This document shows, in pieces, positions 7,672 through 16,519 of a stretch of DNA of 64,000 nt (position 1 is the first letter of the stretch; each line of letters opens with the position of its first letter). The notes under the pieces are model-generated. The model did no database searches. It was not told the DNA's origin and was given only the letters and a program-made list of their open reading frames with translations. Source of the DNA: Vogesella aquatica (GTDB taxonomy: Bacteria; Pseudomonadota; Gammaproteobacteria; Burkholderiales; Chromobacteriaceae); contig NZ_JAQQLF010000007.1 of the NCBI RefSeq assembly GCF_028548455.1, forward strand, positions 62,001 through 126,000, written 5' to 3'. Made by a program: the position numbers and the translations under genes.

Positions 7672-8538
7672 TTATTCTACGTTCTGGATCTGCTCGCGCA
7701 TCTGTTCTATCAGCACTTTCAGCTCTACCGAGGCCTGGGTGGTTTCGGTGGAAACCGACTTGGAACCCAGTGTATTGGCTTCGCGGTTCAGCTCCTGCAT
7801 CAGGAAGTCCAGGCGTTTACCTACCTGACCTCCGGTTTTCAGGATGCGGCGTACTTCTGACAGGTGCGTGGTCAGGCGTTCCAACTCTTCGTCGACATCG
7901 ATTTTCTGGGCAAACAGGGCAAATTCCTGCTTGATGCGGTCGTCATCGACATTGCCCAGCGCTTCTTGCAGGCGTGCGGCCAACCTGGTGCGATATGCTT
8001 CCAGAATTACCGGCAAGCGGGGCTTGACCTCTGCGATAATGTGATCCATGCCACTGATACGGTCTTGCAGCACCTGGGCCAGCTTGCTGCCTTCGCGTGC
8101 ACGGGTGTCGCGGAAGTCGCCCAGTACGGCGTTCAGGCCTTCCAGGCACAGCTGATGCAGTACTTCCGGGGCGAGCGAGTTTGACTTGAGTACGCCAGGC
8201 CAGCGCAACAGCTCGCCCATGCCCAGGTCACGCACCTGCGGGGCCAGCTCGCGGACTTCCGCACTCACGGCCAGCAGACGCTGTACTGTGTCGCGGTTCA
8301 GTTCCAGCTGCGGGGTATCGCTGTCGGTCTGGTTCAGGCCAATGCGGCACTCCACTTTGCCACGGGTAACACGGCCGCCGATCAGCTCGCGTAATTGCGG
8401 TTCGATAATGCGCAGCTCTTCCGGCAGGCGCATTTGCACGTCAAGATAGCGGTGGTTGACCGCACGCAGCTCAATGGATAACAGGCCACCCGGAAACTCG
8501 CGGGTGGTAGAGGCAAAGCCTGTCATGCTTAAAATCAT
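7672..8538 (-). CDS. yicC: YicC family endoribonuclease
   Basis: A protein of 288 residues, normal for the family, which was long uncharacterised and is now known as an endoribonuclease acting on small RNAs. N-terminus MILSMTGFASTTREFPGG and C-terminus GKRLDFLMQELNREANTLGS followed by KSVSTETTQASVELK are the family's diagnostic ends. The start codon follows GGGAG at good distance. Its 3' side faces the island integrase, so its terminator region may be the integration target; the gene itself is intact. Divergent from the kinase gene at 8619. Confidence 0.92.
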   Translation of the reverse strand: MILSMTGFASTTREFPGGLLSIELRAVNHRYLDVQMRLPEELRIIEPQLRELIGGRVTRGKVECRIGLNQTDSDTPQLELNRDTVQRLLAVSAEVRELAPQVRDLGMGELLRWPGVLKSNSLAPEVLHQLCLEGLNAVLGDFRDTRAREGSKLAQVLQDRISGMDHIIAEVKPRLPVILEAYRTRLAARLQEALGNVDDDRIKQEFALFAQKIDVDEELERLTTHLSEVRRILKTGGQVGKRLDFLMQELNREANTLGSKSVSTETTQASVELKVLIEQMREQIQNVE

Positions 8539-8618
8539 GGGGGCTCCCTAAACAGAATGAATAATTGGAAACTGACCCCGGATCGTTCAATCGATCCTGA
8601 GGCTGGCACACTATAACA

Positions 8619-9557
8619 ATGGACACTACGCAATCCAAGCAGCGAGCGCTGCCGGTAGGCACACGGCTGGAAGATTACACCGTGGTGCGCAGCCTGAGCT
8701 CTGGCGGTTTCAGCGAGGTTTATCTGGCGCTGGACCAGTACGACCGCAAATACGCCATCAAGGAATATTTGCCATTGTCTATGACCGGGCGGCGTGGCAA
8801 GTCGGATGTCACGGTGTTGAACGAACTGGACAGAGAGGCGTTCAAGCTGGGGCTAAAGTGTTTTTTTGAAGAAGCGCGTATCCTGGCTGCCATCCAGCAC
8901 CCCAATATCGTGCGGGTAAGTAACTTCTTTCGCGCCAATCAGACCGTCTACATGGTGATGGACTATACCGAAGGGCGGCCACTGGCCAAGGAGATCGAGC
9001 TGTCGCCGCAAGGCATCGCCGAGCCACGCCTGCGCCGGCTATTTGCCGAGCTGATCGGTGGCCTGCGCGAAGTACATCTGCAGCATTTGCTGCATCTGGA
9101 TATCAAGCCGGCCAATATCTATCTGCGTCGTAATGGCACCCCGGTGTTACTGGATTTTGGTGCCGCCCGCCAGACGCTGGGGCGGGTCCAGCATTTGGCC
9201 AGCATGTTTACCCCAGGCTACGCTGCGCCCGAGCAGTACGACTCCCAGGCCAAGCTAGGGCCGTGGACCGACATCTATGCGCTGGGCGCCTGCATGTATA
9301 TGGCGATGGGCGGCGACAAGCTGCCCTCGGCGGACCTGCGCCTGAAGCAGGACAAGGTTGTACCCGCCAGTAAAGCCTTTGCGCGCTACTACTCCCCCGC
9401 GCTGCTGGCGCTGGTGGACGACTGCCTGGGGCTGGACCCGCTTACCCGTCTGGCCAGCCTGAGTGAAATGCAAAAGCGGCTGCGCGACAAAAACTATGTG
9501 ACCCCCGAGCCACCGCGCGGCGTAGCTGCCTGGCTTGGCCGGCTAATAGGGCGATAA
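8619..9557 (+). CDS. Hanks-type serine/threonine protein kinase
   Basis: Cytosolic kinase of 312 residues. Visible subdomains: glycine loop LSSGGFSEVYLA (about 26-37), ATP-binding Lys48 (YAIKEYL), catalytic loop HLDIKPANIYL (Asp161, Lys163, Asn166), DFG at 179-181 and an APEQY activation-segment end. The loop has HLD rather than HRD, so it belongs to the non-RD type. There is no membrane segment or PASTA/sensor domain, so the trigger is unknown. The PP2C gene follows after 2 bp, giving a kinase/phosphatase pair. Targets cannot be read from the sequence. Confidence 0.9.
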   Translation: MDTTQSKQRALPVGTRLEDYTVVRSLSSGGFSEVYLALDQYDRKYAIKEYLPLSMTGRRGKSDVTVLNELDREAFKLGLKCFFEEARILAAIQHPNIVRVSNFFRANQTVYMVMDYTEGRPLAKEIELSPQGIAEPRLRRLFAELIGGLREVHLQHLLHLDIKPANIYLRRNGTPVLLDFGAARQTLGRVQHLASMFTPGYAAPEQYDSQAKLGPWTDIYALGACMYMAMGGDKLPSADLRLKQDKVVPASKAFARYYSPALLALVDDCLGLDPLTRLASLSEMQKRLRDKNYVTPEPPRGVAAWLGRLIGR

Positions 9558-9559
9558 GC

Positions 9560-10423
9560 ATGAAGTTTGCCATTGCGGTAGATACCAGGGTGGGTGGTCG
9601 CCCCTATAACGAAGACCGCATCGGTGTGGTCTGTACCGAGCACGCACAGCTACTGGTGTTGGCCGACGGCATGGGGGGGCATGCCCATGGCGAGGTAGCC
9701 GCCCAGATCACGGTAGACGTATTCAGCGAGTTGTTCAAAAAAGCCGCCAAGCCACGGCTGCAGCATCCGCGACGTTTTCTGCTCAATGCCGGGCATGAAG
9801 CCCACCAGGCCATACTGGACCATGCCATTCGCTACCGCATGAGCGAAGTACCCAGCACCACGGTGGTGGTGGTGGTGATCCAGGATGGCGAGGCCTGGGT
9901 AGCGCACGCCGGGGATTCCCGCTGTTATCTGCTGCGCCAGGGCCTGGTAGCCTGGCGTAGTCACGACCACAGCCATGTCCAGCGCCTGATCGATACCGGT
10001 TTCCTGAACGAGGCCGACGCCCACGACCACCCGGCGCGCAATCGTATCTACAACTGTCTAGGTGCAATCGGTGAGCCGGATATCGAGCTGGCCGAGACCC
10101 TGCCGTTGAGCCGCGGTGATACCTTGTTGCTGTGCTCGGATGGCGTATGGGGGCCGCTGCGCGACGAGGAAGTCGCGAAGGCTTTTGTTGGCCGCTTGCC
10201 AGTCATGGTGGTGCCGGCCTTGCTCAGCGTGGCAGAAAAGCGTGCCGGTGCGCACAGCGACAACCTCAGCGCTATTGCCTTGCAGCTACTGTCTGACGAG
10301 CAGTTTGTACCGGGGCGGGAGGGTTTTATCGACAGCGAGATGCTTGCCGATACGCAAACCGAGCAAACCTGGCAGTCCACCCTGATGGAGAGCGAACTTA
10401 ACCAGGGCCTGCACCGCAGCTGA
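9560..10423 (+). CDS. PP2C-type protein phosphatase
   Basis: A protein of 287 residues with the metal-binding motifs of the PPM/PP2C family: GGRPYNEDR (Asp19), VLADGMGGHAHGE (Asp36, Gly37), AWVAHAGDSRCYL, LLCSDGVWGPL and SDNLSAIALQ. It would remove phosphate from Ser/Thr on the partner kinase or its targets. Starts 2 bp after the kinase stop and must be co-expressed. The last 50 residues past the catalytic core are acidic and without motif. No membrane segment. Confidence 0.9.
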   Translation: MKFAIAVDTRVGGRPYNEDRIGVVCTEHAQLLVLADGMGGHAHGEVAAQITVDVFSELFKKAAKPRLQHPRRFLLNAGHEAHQAILDHAIRYRMSEVPSTTVVVVVIQDGEAWVAHAGDSRCYLLRQGLVAWRSHDHSHVQRLIDTGFLNEADAHDHPARNRIYNCLGAIGEPDIELAETLPLSRGDTLLLCSDGVWGPLRDEEVAKAFVGRLPVMVVPALLSVAEKRAGAHSDNLSAIALQLLSDEQFVPGREGFIDSEMLADTQTEQTWQSTLMESELNQGLHRS

Positions 10424-10487
10424 TACCCGTCAGCCGGTTAAGGCTTTGCGCTAGAATGCCGTTTTCTGATGCACCGAAAGAAACCGT

Positions 10488-11204
10488 ATGCGCCCATCCC
10501 AACGCGCCACCGATGCCCTGCGCACCGTTCGTCTTACCCGCCATTACACCAAGCACGCCGAAGGTTCGGTTCTGATCGAGTGCGGTGATACCAAAGTAAT
10601 CTGCACCGCCAGTGTGGAAGAGTCGGTGCCGTCGTTCCTGAAAGGCAAAGGGCAGGGCTGGGTCACGGCCGAGTACGGCATGCTGCCACGCTCTACCGGT
10701 AGCCGCATGCGTCGCGAGGCAGCCAGCGGTAAACAGTCCGGCCGTACCCAGGAAATCCAGCGCCTGATTGGCCGCAGCTTGCGCGCTGTAGTGGATCTGC
10801 AAAAGCTGGGCGAGCGCCAGATCCTGATTGACTGCGATGTCATCCAGGCGGATGGTGGCACGCGCACCGCCAGTATTACCGGTGCATTTGTCGCATTGGC
10901 CGATGCCATTGCCGGTTTGATGGCGGCAGGTAAACTGACAGAAAGCCCGCTGCGGGATCATGTCGCCGCCATTTCGGTAGGTGTGGTGGCTGGGCAGCCG
11001 GTGCTGGACCTGGATTACGTGGAAGACTCTGGCTGTGAAACCGATATGAATGTCGTGATGACCGGTGATGGCCGTTTTATCGAAGTGCAAGGTACCGCAG
11101 AAGGGGCACCATTCAGCCGCGATGAAATGAATGCACTGATGGCGCTGGCCGAGAAGGGTATTGCCGAACTGGTGTCATTGCAGAAGCAGGCACTGGCGAG
11201 CTAG
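10488..11204 (+). CDS. rph: Ribonuclease PH
   Basis: Phosphorolytic 3'-5' exoribonuclease that trims tRNA 3' ends, acting as a hexamer. A protein of 238 residues, standard length. N-terminus [20 protein letters not shown] is typical; [11 protein letters not shown], the phosphate-site [20 protein letters not shown] and [20 protein letters not shown] are all present. A likely promoter -10 (TAGAAT) lies at about 10452. Followed by a bidirectional terminator shared with the convergent small gene. Confidence 0.95.
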   Translation: MRPSQRATDALRTVRLTRHYTKHAEGSVLIECGDTKVICTASVEESVPSFLKGKGQGWVTAEYGMLPRSTGSRMRREAASGKQSGRTQEIQRLIGRSLRAVVDLQKLGERQILIDCDVIQADGGTRTASITGAFVALADAIAGLMAAGKLTESPLRDHVAAISVGVVAGQPVLDLDYVEDSGCETDMNVVMTGDGRFIEVQGTAEGAPFSRDEMNALMALAEKGIAELVSLQKQALAS

Positions 11205-11214
11205 CACTGGCACG

Positions 11215-11223
11215 TGCGGCCAA
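11215..11223 (-). repeat. TTGGCCGCA copy in the rph 3' region
   Basis: TGCGGCCAA eleven bases after the rph stop codon; one of the intergenic copies of the dispersed motif. Confidence 0.8.
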
Positions 11224-11249
11224 CCCGGGTGGCCACCGCCGCCTTCATG

Positions 11250-11280
11250 AAAAAAGGGCACCGCAAGGTGCCCTTTTTTT
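11250..11280. terminator. Bidirectional terminator between rph and the small exported protein gene
   Basis: GGGCACC-GCAA-GGTGCCC stem with an A-run on the left and a T-run on the right, so it can end transcription from both sides. Confidence 0.85.
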
Positions 11281-11294
11281 ATCCTGCAGCCGGA

Positions 11295-11483
11295 TTACTT
11301 GGCAGCGGAAGCGGCTTTTTTAGCCTTAACAACTTTTTTCTCTACTTTCTTTTCAGCTTTCTTTTCTACTTTCTTTTCAGCAGCAGGGGCAGAAGCAGCA
11401 GGTTTCTTGGCATCAGCAGCGAAACCAGCGGAAGCAGCAACAGCGAAAGCCAGACCAGCAGCAACCAGAGTCAGTTTTTTCAT
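11295..11483 (-). CDS. Small Lys/Ala-rich exported protein
   Basis: A 62-residue protein. Residues 1-22 form a clear signal peptide (MKKLTLVAAGLAFAVAASAG then FA, cleavage probably before ADAKK). The mature part of about 40 residues is almost only Lys, Ala, Glu and Val, with a repeated EKKVEKKAEKKVEKK pattern, so it is strongly basic and probably helical or disordered. No family recognised; it resembles histone-H1-like or acid-shock-type low-complexity proteins only in composition. Signal peptide, terminator and codon pattern make it a real gene. Periplasmic function unknown. Confidence 0.7.
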   Translation of the reverse strand: MKKLTLVAAGLAFAVAASAGFAADAKKPAASAPAAEKKVEKKAEKKVEKKVVKAKKAASAAK

Positions 11484-11566
11484 GGTGAAATCCTTTGCAA
11501 AGAGTAGGGTTACACGTTGTGTTCAACGTCTGGTGCCATGTTAGGTAGTTGCCTGCTATTTGTCTG

Positions 11567-12865
11567 TTATGAATTGTTCATCGGTGTATCGCTTTGTTGC
11601 CCGGGCCAGCTCAGGGTAAAGCGTGCGCCCCCCATCGGGCTGTCGTCTATCCTGATATGGCCATGGTGGGCCAGCATGATCTGTCGCACGATAGCCAGGC
11701 CCAGCCCGTAGCCGCCCTGGCCGGCACCGCGGCTTGGGTCCAGCCGCACAAACGGTTCCAGTACGCTGGCGCGATCGGCTTCGGCAATGCCGTGCCCGTT
11801 ATCGGCTACGCTTAGCTGCTGTTCACCATTGAGTATGGTGAAGCCAAGCTCGATTTCGCCCTGCCCGTAGTTGGCCGCATTGTTCAGCAGGTTATCCAGA
11901 GCACGTGCCAGCAAGGTGGGGTCGGCATGCAGGCTATCCTGATATACCCGCAGGCTGACCCGTAGCTGCGGGTGGTGGCTGGTCAGGTCGTCCAGGCGCT
12001 GGCGCAGCCAGGCGTGGGCGGGCAGGGTTTCCGGCTGCATGGGCAAGTCGGGGCGGCTCAGGCGGGCGTGCAGCAGCAGCTCGTCAATGAGCGAACCGAT
12101 GTTGTTGAGGTCGCGTTCTATGCCCTCGTGCACCGGGTTGGCCGCATCCACGTCCAGCAAGGCCAGACGGTAGCGTAGCCGAGCCAGCGGGGTGCGTAGT
12201 TCGTGCGCTACGGCATTGATCAGGGTCTGTTTGCTTTCCAGCAGGCGCTCTACGCTTTGGGCCATATGGTTAAAGCCGCGCGCCAGCGGTTGCAGGCCGG
12301 AGGCGGGGGCCAGGCTGACCCGTGCCTGAAACTGCCCCTGGCTGAGCTGCTTGGCGGCGTTTTCCAGCTGTACCAGCTCGTTCCAGTGTGGCCGCATCCA
12401 TAGCAGCACGGGGATGGCTAGCGACAGGCCAATCATGGTGAGCAGAGCGTAGTCCAGCCATTTGAGCTCGTGCATGAACACCAGATAGCTCATCGGCCCG
12501 GCCACCAACGCGTATTGCGACTGTTTGACCCGCTGCAGATAGGTCAGATCATCTTCCAGCATCACGATATCGCCACGCAGCAAGGCCTGCATGGAGACCG
12601 GGTCAAGCGGCAGGCTTTGTAGCGGCTGCAGGGATACGCTGAAATCCAGTTCGTGGTCCAGCCTGGCCAGCTCGGCTGGCCATTGGGGTTGCGGCACGCC
12701 ATCCAGCGTGTGTTCGATCAGCGTTAGTGTTGTTTTGAGCAGGTCTGCCAGCGCGCGGTCACCTGCCTTTTCGGCCACTTCCTTGTACACCAGGCCGGCG
12801 AGCGATACCGCCACCAGAAAGCTGAAGATCAGCAGCAGATAAAACTGGATGAACAGTTTGCGCAT
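11567..12865 (-). CDS. RstB-like sensor histidine kinase
   Basis: Inner-membrane kinase of 432 residues. Two membrane segments (about 5-27 and 145-165) flank a periplasmic sensor domain of about 115 residues. HAMP follows, then the H-box NAVAHELRTPLARLRYRL and the ATPase domain with DNLLNNAANYG, DNGHGIAEAD and GGYGLGLAIVRQI. Layout and downstream position match the RstAB family; the signal is unknown. It starts 3 bp after the regulator's stop codon and is co-transcribed with it. Its promoter would be upstream of the regulator. Confidence 0.88.
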   Translation of the reverse strand: MRKLFIQFYLLLIFSFLVAVSLAGLVYKEVAEKAGDRALADLLKTTLTLIEHTLDGVPQPQWPAELARLDHELDFSVSLQPLQSLPLDPVSMQALLRGDIVMLEDDLTYLQRVKQSQYALVAGPMSYLVFMHELKWLDYALLTMIGLSLAIPVLLWMRPHWNELVQLENAAKQLSQGQFQARVSLAPASGLQPLARGFNHMAQSVERLLESKQTLINAVAHELRTPLARLRYRLALLDVDAANPVHEGIERDLNNIGSLIDELLLHARLSRPDLPMQPETLPAHAWLRQRLDDLTSHHPQLRVSLRVYQDSLHADPTLLARALDNLLNNAANYGQGEIELGFTILNGEQQLSVADNGHGIAEADRASVLEPFVRLDPSRGAGQGGYGLGLAIVRQIMLAHHGHIRIDDSPMGGARFTLSWPGQQSDTPMNNS

Positions 12866-12868
12866 GCT

Positions 12869-13579
12869 TTACCAGCCCGCCGGCGAGAACAGGTAGCCTT
12901 TATTGCGTACGGTCTTGATGCGTTGCGGTGCCAGCGGGTCATCCCCCAGTTTTTTGCGCAGCCGTGATACGGCAATGTCGATGCTGCGGTCCAGGCCGTC
13001 GTAGCTCAGGCCGCGCATCACACGCAGCAGGGTATCGCGATCCTGGATTTCCCCTGCGTGGCTGGCGAGCTGCCATAGCAGGTCGAAGTCCGAGGTGGAT
13101 AGCGCCACGCGCTCGCCAGCCAGCAGTACTTCACGGCAGGGTCCGTCGATGATCAGCGAGCCAAATGCCAGACGCTGCGGCTGGCTGGCAGACGCGGGAG
13201 CGGGAGTGGCGACGGGGCTGTGCTGGCGTAGCTGGGCGCGTAGCCGTGCCGCCACGACGGCCGGCGGGGTGGTTTTGAGGATATAGTCGTTGGCACCCAG
13301 CTCCAGCCCCAGGATGTGGTTCATATCGCTATCCAGCGAAGTGAGCATCACGATGGGGCCGTGAAAGGTTGGCCGCAACTCGCGGCACAGGGTGAGGCCG
13401 TCTTTGCCCGGCAACATGATGTCCAGCAGGATCAGGGCGGGCTGGACGCGGGTAACGGCATCCAGTGCGGTATCTCCGCGTGGCTCGATGATCACGTCCA
13501 GATCATGGCGTGCCAGAAAGTCGCGCATCAGCGCGGCCAGCTCGGCGTCATCCTCGACAAAAAGCACGGTGTGTTTCAT
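12869..13579 (-). CDS. RstA-like OmpR-family response regulator
   Basis: A regulator of 236 residues starting at MKHTVLFVEDDAEL (ATG 13579). A longer frame to 13666 adds 29 residues without homology, so I reject that start. Receiver domain 1-118 with acidic pocket Glu9-Asp10-Asp11 and phosphoacceptor Asp53 (LILLDIMLPG). In place of the usual KP pair after the fifth strand it has LKTTPP. The winged-helix output domain includes LSTSDFDLLWQLASHAGEI and SIDIAVSRLRKKLGDDP. Paired with the sensor kinase just downstream. Confidence 0.9.
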   Translation of the reverse strand: MKHTVLFVEDDAELAALMRDFLARHDLDVIIEPRGDTALDAVTRVQPALILLDIMLPGKDGLTLCRELRPTFHGPIVMLTSLDSDMNHILGLELGANDYILKTTPPAVVAARLRAQLRQHSPVATPAPASASQPQRLAFGSLIIDGPCREVLLAGERVALSTSDFDLLWQLASHAGEIQDRDTLLRVMRGLSYDGLDRSIDIAVSRLRKKLGDDPLAPQRIKTVRNKGYLFSPAGW

Positions 13580-13679
13580 GGGGCGCAGTCGGCTAAAAAA
13601 GGAAGTATCGCGCGCCTGCGCATTCCCGGGCAAGCCCGTACCTGTAACAGCATGATGTCCAGGCATGCGGGCGTTAGCA

Positions 13680-15260
13680 TTAGCGCTTTTCTACCTCGAA
13701 GGCACTCGCCAGTGTGGCTACCTGGGCGGCCTCGCTGGCCAGGCCGGCAATGGCTTGTCTGGCTGTGGCAATCTGTTCGGTCGAGGCATCAAACCTGGCC
13801 GAGATCAGTGTCATGCGTTCGGCCAGATGGCCGGCAGTGGCAGACTGCTGGGCATTGGTTACCGCGATTTCCTGCATCATCATGTTCACCTCGCCAGAAC
13901 CTTGTTGCAGTGTGTCCAGCCTGCTTAGCGTGTGCTGTACGGTTTCTACGCCGGCCCGTGTTTCCTGCGTGATGGCAGCGATGGCGTCGACCGTCCCCTT
14001 GGCCGCCAGCTGCACATTGCTGACCAGGTGTTTGATTTCGTCGGTACTCAGGCTGGTACGTTCGGCCAGTTTGCGTACTTCGTCGGCCACTACAGCAAAA
14101 CCGCGCCCGCTTTCGCCCGCGCGCGCGGCTTCGATGGCGGCATTCAGTGCCAACAGATTGGTCTGGTCGGCAATGTCGTGGATGGTCTGCGTCACCTGGG
14201 AGATGCTGCCGATGGCACTGGAAAGCGCGCGGATCGTATTCTGGGCTTCTTCTACGGCCTGGGCGGCAGCCTGGTTGCGGTTTTGCGAGCTGGCCATCTG
14301 GCTCACGCTTTGCTGCAGGTTTTCCCGGGTGTGCTGGCTCAGACGGGCTGTGTGCTCGGCATTGGCGGCCACCTGCTCGATCGAGGTGGAAAGCTCCTCG
14401 ACCGCAGCGCCCATCTGGGTGACGGCCGTGGTGCTTTCGTCGATATGCCCTAGCAGTTCACCTACGGCAACCTGGACCTGTTGGGTGTTGCGCGTTTGCT
14501 TGTGTGCTGTCCACTGCAGGTTATCCAGCATCACTTTCAGGTTTACTTGCATATAGGCCAGCGCGCTTTCCATTTTGCCCTGGTCTCCGGCGCGGTTGAT
14601 GCTAAGCGGATTGGTGAGCTTGCCCTGGGCGATATTGCGACAGGCTTGCAGCAGGGCTTGCTGCTGCTGTTTGCGCTGGCGCTCCAGCACCAGCCACAAG
14701 CCGGTAGCCAGCAGGCCCAGAGCACTGATCAGCAGCCCGCTTTTGTCGGGATGCGTGGCACCGGCCAGTATCACCATCAGCGTCATCAAGGTGACGTATA
14801 GCGGGCGGAACCAGACCATGATGCGCCCGGTTTTCTGTGGTTTTTGCCAGCGCTGGCCAGCCAGCAGGGCAGGGTAGGCCTGCTCGGCTTGCTGGATGTC
14901 GGCGCGGCTGGCCGGGGTACGTACCGACATATAGCCGCTGATATTGTCGCCTTCCAGCACGGGGACGACAAAAGCATCCACCCAGTAGTAATCGCCGTTT
15001 TTGGTGCGGTTCTTCACCAGGCCCCGCCAGCATTGCCCTTGTTTCACGCTATGCCACAGGTCGGCAAACAGCACCGGTGGCATTTCCGGGTGGCGCACGA
15101 TGTTATGGGGCTGGCCCAGCAGCTCTTCCCGGCTAAAGCCGGAGAGCTGTACAAAGCGGTCGTTCGCATAGGTAATCGTGCCGTCCAGGGTGGTCTGGGT
15201 CACGATAATGCCTTCGGTAAACGGTATTTCGGTCTGGCTGACCGGCAGGTTTGTGCGCAT
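13680..15260 (-). CDS. Aer-type PAS methyl-accepting chemotaxis protein
   Basis: A receptor of 526 residues. The N-terminal PAS domain (about 20-120) has the FAD-binding Aer signature ([54 protein letters not shown]), so it probably senses redox state or oxygen. Two close membrane segments (about 150-195) form a hairpin with almost no periplasmic part. A full MCP signalling domain follows, including the conserved tip [20 protein letters not shown]. No C-terminal NWETF-like tether is seen. It is the last gene of the minus-strand sensory cluster. Confidence 0.9.
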   Translation of the reverse strand: MRTNLPVSQTEIPFTEGIIVTQTTLDGTITYANDRFVQLSGFSREELLGQPHNIVRHPEMPPVLFADLWHSVKQGQCWRGLVKNRTKNGDYYWVDAFVVPVLEGDNISGYMSVRTPASRADIQQAEQAYPALLAGQRWQKPQKTGRIMVWFRPLYVTLMTLMVILAGATHPDKSGLLISALGLLATGLWLVLERQRKQQQQALLQACRNIAQGKLTNPLSINRAGDQGKMESALAYMQVNLKVMLDNLQWTAHKQTRNTQQVQVAVGELLGHIDESTTAVTQMGAAVEELSTSIEQVAANAEHTARLSQHTRENLQQSVSQMASSQNRNQAAAQAVEEAQNTIRALSSAIGSISQVTQTIHDIADQTNLLALNAAIEAARAGESGRGFAVVADEVRKLAERTSLSTDEIKHLVSNVQLAAKGTVDAIAAITQETRAGVETVQHTLSRLDTLQQGSGEVNMMMQEIAVTNAQQSATAGHLAERMTLISARFDASTEQIATARQAIAGLASEAAQVATLASAFEVEKR

Positions 15261-15301
15261 GGTGATTGGCTTGGTATGGATAAATAAGTGGAGGCTGTGT
15301 G

Positions 15302-16519
15302 TCAGTGGCTATCCAGCAAGAGCTGGTGAATATCGGGTAATAGCGCTTGCCAGCTATCTGCGGTTTCGTGGCGCAGCACATGGTCGTCGGCATGGGGGCC
15401 ATAGCGTATGGCCAGGTTGATACTTTCCGGTTTGAGGCGCTGGTTACGCCGGGTGTCAAAGAACACCACCACTTCGGGGCGGGTGAGGTCGCCGTCTGCA
15501 TGGCGTTTCACCACGGCCAGCTTGCCGCTGGCCAGGCGTACCAGGGTGCCCGGCGGGTAAATGCCGAAGCAGTGCACCACATCGCGTACCACTGTCGGGT
15601 CGAAGTGGTTCTTGCCCAGCTCGAAGATTTTCTTGATGGCCACCGGGGCCGGCAGGCCTTTGTGATAGCAGCGGTCCGAGGTAATGGCGTCGTACACGTC
15701 GATAATGGCCGCTTGTTGGCCATAGACCGAAATGGCGTCACCCGCCAGCCCCAGCGGGTAGCCGGTGCCATCGTAGCGCTCGTGGTGTTGCAGGGCGATG
15801 GCGCGGATGATGGGCGAGTCGATACCGTTTTCGTCCAGGATCTGCTGGCTGAAGCGCACGTGCTCGCGCATCTGCTCGCGCTCTTCCGCTGTATGGCGGC
15901 CAGGTTTGTTCAGCAGCGGCAAGGGGATGCGTGTCTTGCCGATATCGTGCAGCAGCCCGCCCATGCCGGCCTCGACCACGATCTCATGCGGCGCACCCTG
16001 ATGGTGCTGCAGGATCATCAGCAGCAGGGCAACGCTGACCGAATGCTGGAAGGTATAGGCATCCTTGTTGTACACCTGTGCCACCATGCGCAGTGCCAGG
16101 GCATTGCGGTCCAGCGAACCGGACAGCTCGCTACTGATGCCGTGCAGGGCCGCCACATCGAGCCGCAGGCCCAGCCGGGCGTCTTTCATCAGGTTTTGTG
16201 TAATGGCCTCGGTGCGCAGCACGATGTCGCGCGCCAGGCCCAGCTCCTGGTCTAGCGGGGTGGTACGGGCCTGGCTTTTCTCCGTGCCAGGGCGCCTGGC
16301 CGGTGCGCGCACGCTGGTGGCCGGGGGAATATCCCGGCCTTTCTCGGTATCGATATAAAAACTTTGTATGCCTTCCTGGCGCAGCATGGCGATTTGCGCC
16401 GCATTGCGCAGGCAAAAACGCGATAGCCAGAACGGATGGGCAGTCCAGTCACAATCCAGGCTGGCGACATACATGCCTACCACCGCCTGGTCGATATGGA
16501 TTTTGCGCAATTTAGGCAT
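15302..16519 (-). CDS. HD-GYP cyclic-di-GMP phosphodiesterase with DUF3391 N-terminus
   Basis: A soluble protein of 405 residues. N-terminal DUF3391-type domain (about 1-100, [18 protein letters not shown]). The HD-GYP domain is complete: [13 protein letters not shown] (His191, Asp192) and [11 protein letters not shown] (245-255), so it should hydrolyse c-di-GMP. Overlaps the upstream receptor-like gene by 8 bp, implying translational coupling. Together with the neighbours it suggests redox-linked control of motility or c-di-GMP. Contrast with the degenerate HD-GYP protein at 18042-19199. Confidence 0.92.
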   Translation of the reverse strand: MPKLRKIHIDQAVVGMYVASLDCDWTAHPFWLSRFCLRNAAQIAMLRQEGIQSFYIDTEKGRDIPPATSVRAPARRPGTEKSQARTTPLDQELGLARDIVLRTEAITQNLMKDARLGLRLDVAALHGISSELSGSLDRNALALRMVAQVYNKDAYTFQHSVSVALLLMILQHHQGAPHEIVVEAGMGGLLHDIGKTRIPLPLLNKPGRHTAEEREQMREHVRFSQQILDENGIDSPIIRAIALQHHERYDGTGYPLGLAGDAISVYGQQAAIIDVYDAITSDRCYHKGLPAPVAIKKIFELGKNHFDPTVVRDVVHCFGIYPPGTLVRLASGKLAVVKRHADGDLTRPEVVVFFDTRRNQRLKPESINLAIRYGPHADDHVLRHETADSWQALLPDIHQLLLDSH

